A stretch of DNA of 49,674 nt from an uncultured Alphaproteobacteria bacterium (GTDB taxonomy: Bacteria > Pseudomonadota > Alphaproteobacteria > HIMB59). Below are positions 26,230-40,468 of this stretch, piece after piece (position 1 is the stretch's first letter; every line of letters begins with the position of its first letter). The position numbers were made by a program, and so were the translations under genes. Where the stretch lies: contig CACDTV010000007.1 of NCBI GenBank assembly GCA_902555695.1, forward strand, positions 1-49,674. Direction: 5' to 3'. The notes under the pieces were generated by a model. It had not been told where the DNA came from, searched no databases, and saw nothing but the letters and a program-made list of their open reading frames with translations.

Positions 26230-26238
26230 TTATGCACA
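26230..26238 (+). promoter_or_regulatory. Second DnaA-box-like site (TTATGCACA)
   Basis: Matches TTATNCACA. It overlaps the ATG of the DUF2141 gene (26232). Between the two boxes lies a T-rich stretch with long T and A runs but no genes that I can see. The pair could be a DnaA-controlled promoter or part of an origin; gene content gives no support for oriC (no dnaA, hemE or parAB here). Confidence 0.35.
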
Positions 26239-26672
26239 GCTATCTGGCTAGTATTAAATTGATCATTTATTTCCTGATTTTTCAGGCTTTTTTTGTAATA
26301 AAAACTTCATATTCAGATCATCTCACAGCAAAAATAAAAGGTTTTGTTGATGCTTCAAGCCCAATTCACATTCTGGGGTATGATAGGAAATATTATTTCG
26401 AGGAAAATTCCGCACCTCTTTTTATTGTTATAGAGCAGGATATAAACAAATTTAATAATGTTAATTTAAAAGCTTTCCCACATATTAATATAGGCCTGTT
26501 TGCCTTTCAAGATACTGATGGAAATGGAGAATTTTCAACAGATTTTAAAGGTCAACCTCTAGAACCATTTGGGTTTTCATTAAACCCTGATTTAAATTTT
26601 GAAGATGTTGTTTTTGAAAACATAGTTTTTGATATGACTAAATTTCAACAATTGGAAATTCGACTTAAGTAA
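26232..26672 (+). CDS. DUF2141-like secreted protein
   Basis: A 146-residue protein with a signal peptide (cleavage near KTSYS). The mature part carries the DUF2141 pattern: a beta strand leading into [13 protein letters not shown], then [10 protein letters not shown] and a N-F-E-D-V-V-F segment. The D-T-D-G-N-G stretch resembles a calcium loop. Function unknown, periplasmic or secreted. Its 3' end overlaps the convergent cysNC by 8 bases. Confidence 0.72.
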   Translation: MHSYLASIKLIIYFLIFQAFFVIKTSYSDHLTAKIKGFVDASSPIHILGYDRKYYFEENSAPLFIVIEQDINKFNNVNLKAFPHINIGLFAFQDTDGNGEFSTDFKGQPLEPFGFSLNPDLNFEDVVFENIVFDMTKFQQLEIRLK

Positions 26673-28530
26673 TAATATTCAATATTTTTTTTACAGCCTT
26701 ACTTAAAGAAACTTTAGAGGTATCAATTTCCAGTTCAGGATTTGTAGGTTTTTCATAAATACTGTCTATACCTGTGAAGTTTGGTATCTTACCCTGTCTT
26801 GCTTTTTTATACAAACCTTTTGGATCTCTTTTTTCAGCTACTTTTAAAGGAGTTGAAATATAAATTTCTTTAAAATCATTCTTTTCAAAAAGTGATCGAG
26901 CCATTTCTCTCTCTAATCTAAACGGTGATATAAAAGCAGTGATCACAATTAGTCCAGCGTCACACATAAGTTTTGCCACCTCTGCAACTCTCCTTATATT
27001 TTCAACTCTATCTTTATCTGTAAAGCCTAAATCTTTATTTAATCCGTGTCGGATATTGTCTCCATCAAGAATGTATGTTTTTTTACCTTGAGAATATAAT
27101 ATTTTTTCTACTTCATTTGCTATAGTTGATTTTCCTGATCCTGAGAGGCCAGTCATCCACAGCACTTGACCTTTGTGACCATTAATCTTCTCTCTTAAAT
27201 TCTTATTGATGGTTAAGTTTTGAAGTTGAATATTTTGTGATCTTCGAAGAGAAAAGTTTATCATTCCCATTCCCATAGTTTGATTATTAATTGGATCAAT
27301 AATTATAAAAGATCCCAAAATTTTATTTTCTTTAAAAGTCGAAAAGGGAACAGTTTTATTAAATGATATAGAAATTTCTGCAACATCATTGAGTTTAAGT
27401 TCATTTCCAGCAGTGAATTCTAGTGTATTTACATCATATATTTTTTTTATGTTCATAATTTTTATACTGGTTGAGATATTATGAATTTTCGCTAAATAAG
27501 TTCTTCCAGTAAAACCCTTATCCTCTGACATCCAAATAACATTAACGTTAAACTGGTCAGCCATATCAACTGTGGAGTTTTTTGAGCATAGTATATCGCC
27601 CCTAGATGTATCTATCTCTTTGTCTATGGTAAGTGTGATACTTTGCTTTAAATTAGCTGTTTTAAGGGATCTTTCGCCTACAAAAATATCTTTTACTTTT
27701 ACTTTTTGATTTGACGGAAAAGAAATTAACTCATCACCCTTTCTAATTTTTCCCTCAGCGATGGTTCCTGAATATCCTCTGAAATTTAAATTAGGTCTAT
27801 TGACACTTTGAACAGGAAGTACAAATCTTTCTGAGCTTTGTATTTTAGTTTTAGTAGTTTCTAAATAGTCAAATAGGGTTTTATCATTGTACCATTTCAT
27901 GTATTTAGATTTTTTGTGAATATTATCCCCCTTAAGTGCTGATATAGGAATACTTTGAATATTTTTAAAATTTAATTTTTTTGAGAATAATTTGTATTCG
28001 GAGCTTATTTTTTCGTAAATATTTTTATCATAGTTAACTAAATCCATCTTATTAACTGCCAAGATAATATTTTTAATTCCAAGAAGAGATACAATGAAAG
28101 AATGTCTCTTAGTTTGTGTAAGTATGCCATTACGGGCATCGACAAGTAAGATAGCTAACTCAGCTGTTGAGGCCCCAGTCGCCATGTTTCTAGTATATTG
28201 CTCGTGACCTGGTGTATCTGCTACAATAAACTTTCTTTTGCTACTTGAAAAAAATCGATATGCAACATCTATAGTAATACCTTGTTCTCTCTCAGCTGAT
28301 AAACCATCGACTAGTAATGCAAAATCTATATTATCACCTTGTGTTCCATATTTTTTTGAGTCGTTTTTTAAGGAAGCAACTTGATCATCAAATATCATTT
28401 GAGATTCATAAAGCATCCTACCAATTAATGTACTTTTACCATCATCAACAGATCCACAAGTGATAAACCTTAATAGATTAAGGGAAGCTTGACTTTTTAA
28501 GTATCTGCTAATTGTACCGGCTTTATACAT
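26665..28530 (-). CDS. cysNC: Sulfate adenylyltransferase subunit 1 / APS kinase fusion
   Basis: A 621-residue fusion. Residues about 15-430 are the CysN GTPase that drives APS synthesis: P-loop GSVDDGKS (26-33), [17 protein letters not shown] and NKMDLV, followed by two EF-Tu-like beta barrels. Residues about 440-621 are an APS kinase with P-loop GLSGSGKS (461-468) and the [11 protein letters not shown] motif; it phosphorylates APS to PAPS. It abuts cysD without a gap. Together they make PAPS from sulfate, GTP and ATP for sulfate assimilation or for sulfation. Confidence 0.96.
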   Translation of the reverse strand: MYKAGTISRYLKSQASLNLLRFITCGSVDDGKSTLIGRMLYESQMIFDDQVASLKNDSKKYGTQGDNIDFALLVDGLSAEREQGITIDVAYRFFSSSKRKFIVADTPGHEQYTRNMATGASTAELAILLVDARNGILTQTKRHSFIVSLLGIKNIILAVNKMDLVNYDKNIYEKISSEYKLFSKKLNFKNIQSIPISALKGDNIHKKSKYMKWYNDKTLFDYLETTKTKIQSSERFVLPVQSVNRPNLNFRGYSGTIAEGKIRKGDELISFPSNQKVKVKDIFVGERSLKTANLKQSITLTIDKEIDTSRGDILCSKNSTVDMADQFNVNVIWMSEDKGFTGRTYLAKIHNISTSIKIMNIKKIYDVNTLEFTAGNELKLNDVAEISISFNKTVPFSTFKENKILGSFIIIDPINNQTMGMGMINFSLRRSQNIQLQNLTINKNLREKINGHKGQVLWMTGLSGSGKSTIANEVEKILYSQGKKTYILDGDNIRHGLNKDLGFTDKDRVENIRRVAEVAKLMCDAGLIVITAFISPFRLEREMARSLFEKNDFKEIYISTPLKVAEKRDPKGLYKKARQGKIPNFTGIDSIYEKPTNPELEIDTSKVSLSKAVKKILNIIT

Positions 28531-30003
28531 TTAAAAATAACCATCAATTTTTTTGATTTCCATAGAGCTACTTGAGTCTGTATCGATAGCTCTTCCTTGT
28601 CTTTCGGATGTTTTGGATTGAAGAAGTTCAAGAACAATGTCTTCAAGTGAATTTGCATTTGACTCAATAGCACCAGTTAAGGGATAGCAACCAAGTGTTC
28701 TGAACCTAATTCTTTTTAATTCAATTTTTTCGTTAGATTGAATATTAAATCGATCATCATCGACCATAATAATCATTCCATCTCTCACGACTACAGGTCT
28801 AACTTTTGCAAAATATAAGGGAACAATTGGTATTTGCTCTTGGTAGATATATTGCCAAATATCTAATTCTGTCCAATTAGATAAGGGAAAAACCCTTGTG
28901 CTTTCACCCTTATTGACTTTAGAGTTATATAAAGACCAAAGCTCTGGACGCTGATTTTTTGGATCCCATTGATGAGAGGGGTTTCGGAATGAAATAACCC
29001 TTTCTTTAGCTCTTGATTTCTCTTCATCTCTTCTTGCTCCACCAAAAGCAGCATCGTATTTATACTTGTCCAAGGCTTGTTTTAGACTCTGAGTTTTCAT
29101 TATATCAGTGTGGAGAGCAGAACCATGATCAAAGGGATTAATATTTGATTTAATACCATCAGGATTAATATGTGTTATTAGCTTCATACCACTATTTTTT
29201 TTTACCCAATTTCTAAATAAATACATTTCTCGGAACTTCCATCGAGTATCAACATGTAGTAGAGGAAATGGAGGGAGGCTAGGGTAAAAAGCTTTTTGAG
29301 CAAGCCTTAACATCACTGAACTATCTTTTCCTATTGAGTAAAGCATGACAGGATTTTTTGTTTCGCTAATTACTTCTCTGATAATATGAATACTTTCTGC
29401 TTCTAGATCTGACAGATAACTGTTTGGAGGTAAATTAAATTTATTGATTAGTTTCGTATCATTAATTTTGAGGTTATTTGTATAAAATAAATATTCAGGA
29501 AAATGAATTGAGAGTTTTAATTTATTGTTAATTTGATTTTCATCAATTTTTTGATCGAGAAAAATTTTAAGAAGATAAGTGTCTGGGAAAATTACAACAT
29601 TTTTTTTTCTTAATTTTAAGAAATATTTTAAACTCTCAGAAATATCTTTTATTTTATTTGATTTAACTTTGACCCATAGTCTTCCATTACGTCTATCATT
29701 TGCAAATAAAAATTTATTATTATTTACCTCAACGTATTGGATAAACAAAATAAGTGATCTTTGTTTTTCAAATTTTCTTATGGAGTCTTCATAAATTAAT
29801 TTATTTATATGGCCTGAATGTATGTTTAAAAGACTTTCTATATTTAAATTCTCTGGAAAAATTGATATTTTTTCCAACCACCTTTCATAAGATCTTTTTG
29901 TTTTAAATAATTTTTTACTAAAAAGGAATTTATAATGACTATCGCTATCCCAAGCAGGAAATTTTATTGATGGGTTAATTTTAAAAAATAAAGTATGATT
30001 CAT
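28531..30003 (-). CDS. cysD: Sulfate adenylyltransferase subunit 2 with a long N-terminal extension
   Basis: CysD proper starts near residue 197 ([16 protein letters not shown]) and has the PP-loop [10 protein letters not shown] (223-232), the [16 protein letters not shown] motif, [11 protein letters not shown] and the terminal KKIDGYF. Canonical CysD is about 300 residues; here 490. The first 196 residues are a lysine-, phenylalanine- and isoleucine-rich domain I do not recognise (contains [14 protein letters not shown] near residue 15 and a [13 protein letters not shown] segment near 100). There is no internal stop and no alternative start at the junction, so it appears a true fusion. Partner is the CysN half of the next gene. 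Confidence 0.93.
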   Translation of the reverse strand: MNHTLFFKINPSIKFPAWDSDSHYKFLFSKKLFKTKRSYERWLEKISIFPENLNIESLLNIHSGHINKLIYEDSIRKFEKQRSLILFIQYVEVNNNKFLFANDRRNGRLWVKVKSNKIKDISESLKYFLKLRKKNVVIFPDTYLLKIFLDQKIDENQINNKLKLSIHFPEYLFYTNNLKINDTKLINKFNLPPNSYLSDLEAESIHIIREVISETKNPVMLYSIGKDSSVMLRLAQKAFYPSLPPFPLLHVDTRWKFREMYLFRNWVKKNSGMKLITHINPDGIKSNINPFDHGSALHTDIMKTQSLKQALDKYKYDAAFGGARRDEEKSRAKERVISFRNPSHQWDPKNQRPELWSLYNSKVNKGESTRVFPLSNWTELDIWQYIYQEQIPIVPLYFAKVRPVVVRDGMIIMVDDDRFNIQSNEKIELKRIRFRTLGCYPLTGAIESNANSLEDIVLELLQSKTSERQGRAIDTDSSSSMEIKKIDGYF

Positions 30004-30085
30004 TATTATTGAACATTTGTCGTATTATTGGAAAAATACAAAAAATTATCTAAATGTATATAAAAAAAAGTAAAATTTCAAAAAA

Positions 30086-30850
30086 ATGACAAATAATTAC
30101 ATAATACGACAATTTGAGTTTTTCAATGAAATCAGTGAAAATCTTGAGCTATGTTCTCAAAAAATTCTTAATATTTATGATAACTATGATCAAAGTATTG
30201 AATTTAAAGAAGATAAAAGTCCATTAACAGAAGCAGATTTAGCATCACATGAACACATTTCTGATTTATTATCATCTATTTCAGCTTACCCCATAATTTC
30301 AGAGGAGGGTGAGCAAAAGTATACTGATGAGTCAAAATACTGGTTAGTTGATCCTTTGGATGGTACTAAAGAATTTATCAATAAGAATGGTGAATTTACA
30401 ATTAATATTGCTTTGATTAACAACAATTATCCCACCCAAGGGTTTGTTTACATTCCAAAAGATAAGACATTATTTTTTGGGGGCCTTAATAAAGGTTCAT
30501 ACAAGTTATTAAATGGCAATATCAAACCTATTTCTGTGCAATCACCATCCGATAAATTAAAGATTGTTACGAGCAGAAGTCATCTCAATCATGAGACTAA
30601 AACTTATTTATCTCAGTTTAATAATTTTGATACTCTTCAAGCCGGTAGTTCTTTAAAGTTTTGTATGATAGCAGAGGGTTTGGCAGACTTATATCCTAGG
30701 CTGGGACCTACTTCTGAATGGGACACTGCAGCAGCACAAGCGGTTGTAGAGGGAGCAGGTGGTACTGTAAAAGACCTAAAAGGTAATAGGTTAAAATATT
30801 CAAAGAAAGATATAATCAATTCTCATTTTATAGTTAGAGGTAAAATCTAA
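30086..30850 (+). CDS. cysQ: 3'(2'),5'-bisphosphate nucleotidase
   Basis: A 254-residue inositol-phosphatase superfamily enzyme that converts PAP (and PAPS) to AMP, keeping sulfate-activation by-product low. Metal ligands are in SEEGEQ, the WLVDPLDGTKEF motif and EWDTAAAQAVVEGAGG. It is divergent from cysD across 82 bases, consistent with a shared sulfur-activation locus. Specificity for PAP over inositol phosphates is inferred from the neighbourhood. Confidence 0.92.
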   Translation: MTNNYIIRQFEFFNEISENLELCSQKILNIYDNYDQSIEFKEDKSPLTEADLASHEHISDLLSSISAYPIISEEGEQKYTDESKYWLVDPLDGTKEFINKNGEFTINIALINNNYPTQGFVYIPKDKTLFFGGLNKGSYKLLNGNIKPISVQSPSDKLKIVTSRSHLNHETKTYLSQFNNFDTLQAGSSLKFCMIAEGLADLYPRLGPTSEWDTAAAQAVVEGAGGTVKDLKGNRLKYSKKDIINSHFIVRGKI

Positions 30851-30852
30851 AT

Positions 30853-31833
30853 TTACTTACTAGGGTTTTTTTCTTTATAAGTTTTTTCTAAACTTATGTC
30901 ATCTACTTCAGTGTATATTTGAGTTGTAGATAACGAACTATGTCCTAGTAATTCTTGAATTATTCTTAAATCCCCGCCATTTTTTAATAGGTGAGTTGCA
31001 AAACTATGTCTTAATGAGTGAGGTGTTGCTGTTTTTGGTAGCCCCAAATTAACTCTGGCATTCTTCAAATCTCTTTGGAAAGCTGAGGCTTTAAGCGGAC
31101 TACCTCTATCTCCCACAAATATCGAAACATCGCTTGGCAAATCATATGGTATTTCTTTTAGATAATTTTCTAATGAGTTAGCTACAATATCAAGAACTGG
31201 CACTAATCTTTCTTTATTACCTTTGCCCAAGATTGTAAGAGAACTTTTATCAATTAAATGGCTTTTAGTAATAGATAGCGCCTCATTTATTCGTAGCCCA
31301 CATCCGTACAAAAGATAAAGCAAAGCTATATTTCTTTTTTGAACCCAGCTTTTTTTTGATATTTTTTTTAACTCTTCAATTAAAAGCTCAATATCTCCCT
31401 CTGCTATAGGTTTGGGAAGGGATCTTGGAATTTTTGGATTTTTTAATAATTGAACCTCGCTATAAGCAACTTTATATAAATCATTATTTAGAGATGAATA
31501 CTTAAAAAAATTTTTAATGGAACTAATCGCTCTTCTCCTTGATCTTGCTGACAATGGTTTTTTATAAATATTTTTATATTTTCTATTCTCACTGAGATCT
31601 GCCAACCAAGCCCTAAATGTCTGCAAATTTAAATCTTTTAAATTTGATAAAGATACTGAATTTCCATTATAGAATTTAAAGAAAATTAAAAAATCACATA
31701 CATCAAAGCAGTAAGATCTATATGTGTTTTCCGAGTGGCCTTTTATGTCTTTTAAATAAGTAGCCCATTTATCAAAGTCTCGTATTGAGGATTTATCTAT
31801 TTTTAACTGTTCTAACAGTTCAATAAAATTCAT
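30853..31833 (-). CDS. xerC: Tyrosine recombinase XerC
   Basis: A 326-residue phage-integrase-type recombinase that resolves chromosome dimers at dif with XerD. The N-terminal SAM-like DNA-binding domain spans about residues 15-110. Catalytic residues are the Arg in YGCGLRINEAL, the HSLRHSFATH box, the LLGHSSLSTTQIY box with the nucleophilic Tyr. Its position divergent from priA (34-base gap) is the usual alphaproteobacterial arrangement for XerC, not XerD. No dif-like site was found nearby. Confidence 0.9.
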   Translation of the reverse strand: MNFIELLEQLKIDKSSIRDFDKWATYLKDIKGHSENTYRSYCFDVCDFLIFFKFYNGNSVSLSNLKDLNLQTFRAWLADLSENRKYKNIYKKPLSARSRRRAISSIKNFFKYSSLNNDLYKVAYSEVQLLKNPKIPRSLPKPIAEGDIELLIEELKKISKKSWVQKRNIALLYLLYGCGLRINEALSITKSHLIDKSSLTILGKGNKERLVPVLDIVANSLENYLKEIPYDLPSDVSIFVGDRGSPLKASAFQRDLKNARVNLGLPKTATPHSLRHSFATHLLKNGGDLRIIQELLGHSSLSTTQIYTEVDDISLEKTYKEKNPSK

Positions 31834-31867
31834 TACATTATATTATAAATTAGAATCAAAATTTAAA

Positions 31868-33940
31868 ATGGATTATTACTACCAAGTTATGCCAATAGGG
31901 CAAATAAATGATAGCCTGACTTATAAATTCTCACATTCTATCGAGGTAGGCTCCATTGTTGAAATACCTTTAAGAAAAAGAAAATCAGCAGGAATTATTA
32001 TATCTCAAACAAACATTAAAGATTTAAAATTCGATCTCAAAAAAGTACTTTCAATTAGTAATTATTATCAATTTACTGTTTGCACAGAAAACATTGATTT
32101 TTACAAGTATGTGTCAATACATTGCTTCATAGATTTAGGTATGGTTTTGAAGATGGCAATACAACAATTTCCTAATAAACAATTAAAAAATTATTATCTT
32201 TTTAAAAATAAAATTTATGAAACTCAAAAAAATCTCATTGATAAATACAATCTATCAAAAAAAGATTGGCAGAAATTATTAGAAGAAAAAAAAATTTCTC
32301 AAACGACAGATAGTTTTATTTTTGATGGAATGGCGCAAAATATTTCTTTAAACCCTGATCAAGAAAATATTTTTAAATCACTTCAAATAAATAAAAATAA
32401 TGATTTTCAAGTTCACCTTATAGATGGTGTTACAGGTTCGGGTAAAACAGAGTTGTATTTAAAAGCTGTTGAGTCAAATTTAGTCAGAGGAAATCAATCT
32501 TTAATACTTTTACCAGAGATAGCTTTAACTGAAGAATGGTCTAAAAGATTTTTTAAATATTTTGGTTGTAGGCCCTTTATTTGGCACTCTAAACAATCAA
32601 AAATTCAAAAAGCTAGAATAATCAGATCTCTTCTATCGGGCGAACCATGCGTTTTAGTTGGAGCAAGGTCATCGGTTTTACTTCCTTTCAAGAATTTAAA
32701 ATTAATTATATGCGATGAAGAGCACGACTCATCTTATAAACAAGAAGACGGCCCAAAATATCAAGCAAGAGATATGGCCATATATAAAGCAAAATGTTCA
32801 AAGGCTTTATGTCTTTTAATAAGCGCATCTCCATCATTAGAGAGTCTTCATAATTCTAATCAGCAAAAATTTCATATTCATCATCTTTCCAATCAATTTC
32901 ATAAAACTCAATTACCATCAGTTGAAATTGTTGACATGAATCAATCAAAACCTAGCTCTAGGGCCTGGATATCAAAACAAGTATTTGATGAAACAAATAG
33001 GGTCCTAAAACAAAAAGGACAAGTTTTATTTTTTCTCAATAGACGTGGCTATGCTCCATCTAAAATATGTGTAAGTTGTCATACACCAATACAGTGTCAA
33101 AATTGTGCAGTAAATTTAGTTTATCACAAAAAAATTGATAGACTCATTTGTCATCATTGTTCAAATTATTTTGATCCTAACCAAATATGTAAAATGTGTT
33201 CATCTGAAAAATTCATATCGATTGGTATAGGGTTAGAAAGACTTCAAGAGGAAGTTACACGACTTTTTCCAGGATACTCAAATCAATTATTTTCGAGTGA
33301 CACATTAAAATCAAAAAAAAATAAAAAAGAAATCATTGAAAATATATTTAATTTAAATACTAGTCTATTGATTGGCTCACAAATAATAGGGAAGTCTTTT
33401 CATTTTCCAAATTTAAAATTAGTAAATATTATTGATGCAGACTCAAGTCTGTATAGTCCTGATTTCAGAGCTATGGAAAAAACATACCAGCTTTTGCAAC
33501 AAGTAGCAGGGAGATCTGGTAGAGAGGGTAACAGGGGTAAGGTCTTAATTCAAACTTACAATCCTAAGCATTCGATATACAATTCACTTAAGAACCAAAG
33601 TAGAGATCAATTTATAAAATTAGAACTTCAAAGAAGAGAAGAGAACAACTTACCTCCATTTTATAAAATTGTTCAAATTCAATTAATCCACCCTAATGTC
33701 TCAGCTATAAGAGAGGCTTGCCAAGAAATTCTTGATATATCGAAAAAGAGTAAACTTGATATTTTAGGGCCTGTCCCTTCATTGATTCCATATAAAATGA
33801 AGCATTTTCATGAAAATTTTTATTTTAAAGAGAGGACATATAAGGCTTTGAGAAAAAAAATAGATATCTTAATGTCAAAAATAGCCCCAAAATACAGGCG
33901 TTTTCTAAATATTGACATTGATCCACTATCAATCGCTTGA
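31868..33940 (+). CDS. priA: Primosomal protein N' (replication restart helicase PriA)
   Basis: A 690-residue SF2 helicase that reloads replisomes at stalled forks. Visible: N-terminal 3'-end-binding domain (YYQVMPIGQ), Walker A GVTGSGKTELYL (near residue 190), DEEH box CDEEHDSSYK, a zinc-binding insert with eight Cys (C-V-S-C, C-Q-N-C, C-H-H-C, C-K-M-C), and the helicase segment with GSQIIGKSFHFPNL, then QVAGRSGREG. The motif GTQM-AKGH-HFP is GSQI-GKSF-HFP here, a modest change. Length is normal. It precedes the atp operon. Confidence 0.95.
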   Translation: MDYYYQVMPIGQINDSLTYKFSHSIEVGSIVEIPLRKRKSAGIIISQTNIKDLKFDLKKVLSISNYYQFTVCTENIDFYKYVSIHCFIDLGMVLKMAIQQFPNKQLKNYYLFKNKIYETQKNLIDKYNLSKKDWQKLLEEKKISQTTDSFIFDGMAQNISLNPDQENIFKSLQINKNNDFQVHLIDGVTGSGKTELYLKAVESNLVRGNQSLILLPEIALTEEWSKRFFKYFGCRPFIWHSKQSKIQKARIIRSLLSGEPCVLVGARSSVLLPFKNLKLIICDEEHDSSYKQEDGPKYQARDMAIYKAKCSKALCLLISASPSLESLHNSNQQKFHIHHLSNQFHKTQLPSVEIVDMNQSKPSSRAWISKQVFDETNRVLKQKGQVLFFLNRRGYAPSKICVSCHTPIQCQNCAVNLVYHKKIDRLICHHCSNYFDPNQICKMCSSEKFISIGIGLERLQEEVTRLFPGYSNQLFSSDTLKSKKNKKEIIENIFNLNTSLLIGSQIIGKSFHFPNLKLVNIIDADSSLYSPDFRAMEKTYQLLQQVAGRSGREGNRGKVLIQTYNPKHSIYNSLKNQSRDQFIKLELQRREENNLPPFYKIVQIQLIHPNVSAIREACQEILDISKKSKLDILGPVPSLIPYKMKHFHENFYFKERTYKALRKKIDILMSKIAPKYRRFLNIDIDPLSIA

Positions 33941-34005
33941 TGCGTCATTTGTATGATGCCGGTTGGCCTAGTGATGTGATAAAAAATTGAGGTTAACTAT
34001 ACAAA

Positions 34006-38400
<4,395 letters not shown>

Positions 38401-38402
38401 TT

Positions 38403-38768
38403 ATGATTAATTTGAAGGTCGTATCCCCTCAAAAAGTGATTTTTGAAAAAGAAGTTGAAATGGCAGTTTTGCCAGGAGCAGAGGGTGATTTTGCTGCAAT
38501 GCCTAATCATTCTCCGTTCATCAGTTCTTTGCGACCTGGTCAAATGGCAATTATGTCTTCAAACAAAGTCGATGAGAGTTTCTTTGTGTCAGGTGGTTTG
38601 GTTATGCTTAAAGAAAAGGTTTGTGAGGTCTTAGTAGATCAAATAGAGCCATTGTCTGATGTTAATAGCTCTAACTACCAACAATCTAAAACCTATCAAG
38701 AACTAGAGGGTAATGAAACTGCTCTCGGTACGTTTGAACAAGTGGTAAATAATCCGCCTTATAAATAG
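38403..38768 (+). CDS. atpC: ATP synthase subunit epsilon
   Basis: The 121-residue epsilon subunit that regulates hydrolysis and couples rotation. It has the N-terminal beta sandwich with VVSPQKVIFEKEVEM, the AAMPNHSPFISSLRPG motif and a shortened C-terminal region typical of alphaproteobacteria. It ends the atp operon and overlaps the convergent rppH by 10 bases, leaving no room for a separate terminator between the two operons. Confidence 0.94.
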   Translation: MINLKVVSPQKVIFEKEVEMAVLPGAEGDFAAMPNHSPFISSLRPGQMAIMSSNKVDESFFVSGGLVMLKEKVCEVLVDQIEPLSDVNSSNYQQSKTYQELEGNETALGTFEQVVNNPPYK

Positions 38769-39232
38769 TCTTTAAATTCTTTTAATAATTTTTCGTAAAT
38801 TGCTTTTTTAAAAGGCACTATGTTGGGAACCAAAAAATCTGGTTTAACCCATTTATAATCAGAAAATTCAGGGTGAGATGTTTCAATATTTATATCTTTC
38901 TCACTTCCTTTAAATTCATACAAGAACCATTTTTGACGTTGACCTTTGTATTTACCTTTCCAAAGAGTTTTTGATAAGTCTTTAGGTAAAGAATAGTAAT
39001 ACCAGTCTTTGCTCTGTGAGATTAATTTAACTTTATTTTTTTTAATACCAACCTCTTCTTCCATTTCTCTAAGAGCTGCCACTTCAGATTTTTCTTTAGG
39101 ATCAATCCCACCTTGTGGCATTTGCCAAAATTCTGAAGGGTGGTCTATTCTTTTTCCAACAAATATTTCTTTATTTTGATTAATAATCATCATACCAACA
39201 TTTGGTCGATAATCTTTGGGGTTTATTTTCAT
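38759..39232 (-). CDS. rppH: RNA pyrophosphohydrolase
   Basis: A 157-residue Nudix hydrolase that removes pyrophosphate from mRNA 5' ends, starting decay; relatives also cleave Ap4A/Ap5A. The Nudix box GGIDPKEKSEVAALREMEEEVGI fits G-x5-E-x7-R-E-U-x-E-E-x-G-U. The N-terminal YRPNVGMMIIN and WQMPQGG motifs are those of RppH. It overlaps ctpA by one base and is last of the minus-strand run. Confidence 0.93.
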   Translation of the reverse strand: MKINPKDYRPNVGMMIINQNKEIFVGKRIDHPSEFWQMPQGGIDPKEKSEVAALREMEEEVGIKKNKVKLISQSKDWYYYSLPKDLSKTLWKGKYKGQRQKWFLYEFKGSEKDINIETSHPEFSDYKWVKPDFLVPNIVPFKKAIYEKLLKEFKDYL

Positions 39233-40458
39233 TAATTTAATACAGCTATGGTTTTGACTGCATCAATGGCACGAGATAGCTGATAATCTCTTTCAAGAAT
39301 ATCATCAGTGGACTCTTCCTCCTCACTTTCTTCATTTGTCTCGTTATCTAAAGCTTCTCGATAATCTGACTCTCTAAACGTAAAGTTATTATCAATCACA
39401 TTTAATTCAGCTCTAGGCACTACAACATCTGGCTCAATACCAACTGCTTGTATTGAGTCTCCACTTGGAGTGTAATACTTTGCGATGGTGAGTCTGATTG
39501 CACCGCTGTCAATAGGTATAATGGTTTGCACAGAACCTTTTCCAAATGACTTTATACCCATAATTACTGCCCTATCATGATCTTGTAATGCACCAGCAAC
39601 AATTTCAGACGCCGAAGCAGAACCCTCATTGATTAATATAATTAATGGTTTTCCATTAATTAGATCCCCTTTTTTAGCAGAGTAAACTTGAACATCTTTC
39701 TTTTCTCTTCCTCTGATTGAAACTATTTCTCCTTTATCAAGGAACATATCTGTAACTGACACAGACTCATTTAATAATCCTCCTGGATTATTTCTTAAAT
39801 CAAGGACATAACCAATTGGAGGATCAGTACCGTCTTCAAGTTCTTTTATACTTTTTTTTAATCCTGTTGTTGTTTGCTCATTAAATTGAATTATTCTTAT
39901 ATATCCCACATCGTTAATTAGACGATGTTTAACAGATGCAACTTTAATTATATCTCTTTTAATATCGACATCGAATGGTTCTTCGGAAGATCTAAAAATT
40001 GTTAAAGTTATAGTGGTCCCTGGTTCACCTTTCATAATATCAATTGCTTCCTTTAAAGTCATATCAACTACTGATGTGCCGTCTAAATGCGTTATATAAT
40101 CTCCAGCTAAAATTCCAGCTTTATAAGCAGGGGTATCGTCAATTGGAGAAACCACTTTTATGAACCCTTTATCTGTTGTGATTTCGATGCCTAATCCACC
40201 AAAAGAACCTGACGTGTCCATCTGCATTTCTTTATAAATTTCTTCACTCATAAAACTTGAGTGAGGATCTAGAGCCTGTAGCATTCCATTCAAAGCTTTT
40301 TCTATTAACTCTTTATCAGTTACCTCTTCAACATATTGATTTTTTACTCGGTTATATACTTCATTGAAAATACTTAATTGTTTATAAGTTTCTTTAGTAT
40401 CAGAAAAACTGATATTCACATTAAAGATTAAAATTAAAATAAAAAATATTTTGAGCAT
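39232..40458 (-). CDS. ctpA: S41-family C-terminal processing peptidase
   Basis: A periplasmic tail-specific protease. Starting at ATG 40458 (408 residues) it has a signal peptide (FFILILIFNVNISFS), an N-terminal region with PHSSFMS, a PDZ domain (about residues 90-165, GSFGGLGIEI...) and the catalytic S/K dyad in NEGSASASEIVAG and SFGKGSVQ. It likely processes C termini or wall enzymes. An upstream ATG at 40542 would add 28 residues inside rsfS with no signal peptide, so 40458 is chosen. In relatives rlmH and an envC-like gene often lie between rsfS and ctpA; they are absent here. Confidence 0.9.
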   Translation of the reverse strand: MLKIFFILILIFNVNISFSDTKETYKQLSIFNEVYNRVKNQYVEEVTDKELIEKALNGMLQALDPHSSFMSEEIYKEMQMDTSGSFGGLGIEITTDKGFIKVVSPIDDTPAYKAGILAGDYITHLDGTSVVDMTLKEAIDIMKGEPGTTITLTIFRSSEEPFDVDIKRDIIKVASVKHRLINDVGYIRIIQFNEQTTTGLKKSIKELEDGTDPPIGYVLDLRNNPGGLLNESVSVTDMFLDKGEIVSIRGREKKDVQVYSAKKGDLINGKPLIILINEGSASASEIVAGALQDHDRAVIMGIKSFGKGSVQTIIPIDSGAIRLTIAKYYTPSGDSIQAVGIEPDVVVPRAELNVIDNNFTFRESDYREALDNETNEESEEEESTDDILERDYQLSRAIDAVKTIAVLN

Positions 40459-40468
40459 ATTTGACTTC

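Noticed and set aside
26022..26231. Chromosomal origin (oriC) as a firm call
   Set aside because: Only two DnaA boxes are visible, no dnaA or typical origin genes are near, and skew cannot be assessed from one window. Kept as a lead, not as a feature.
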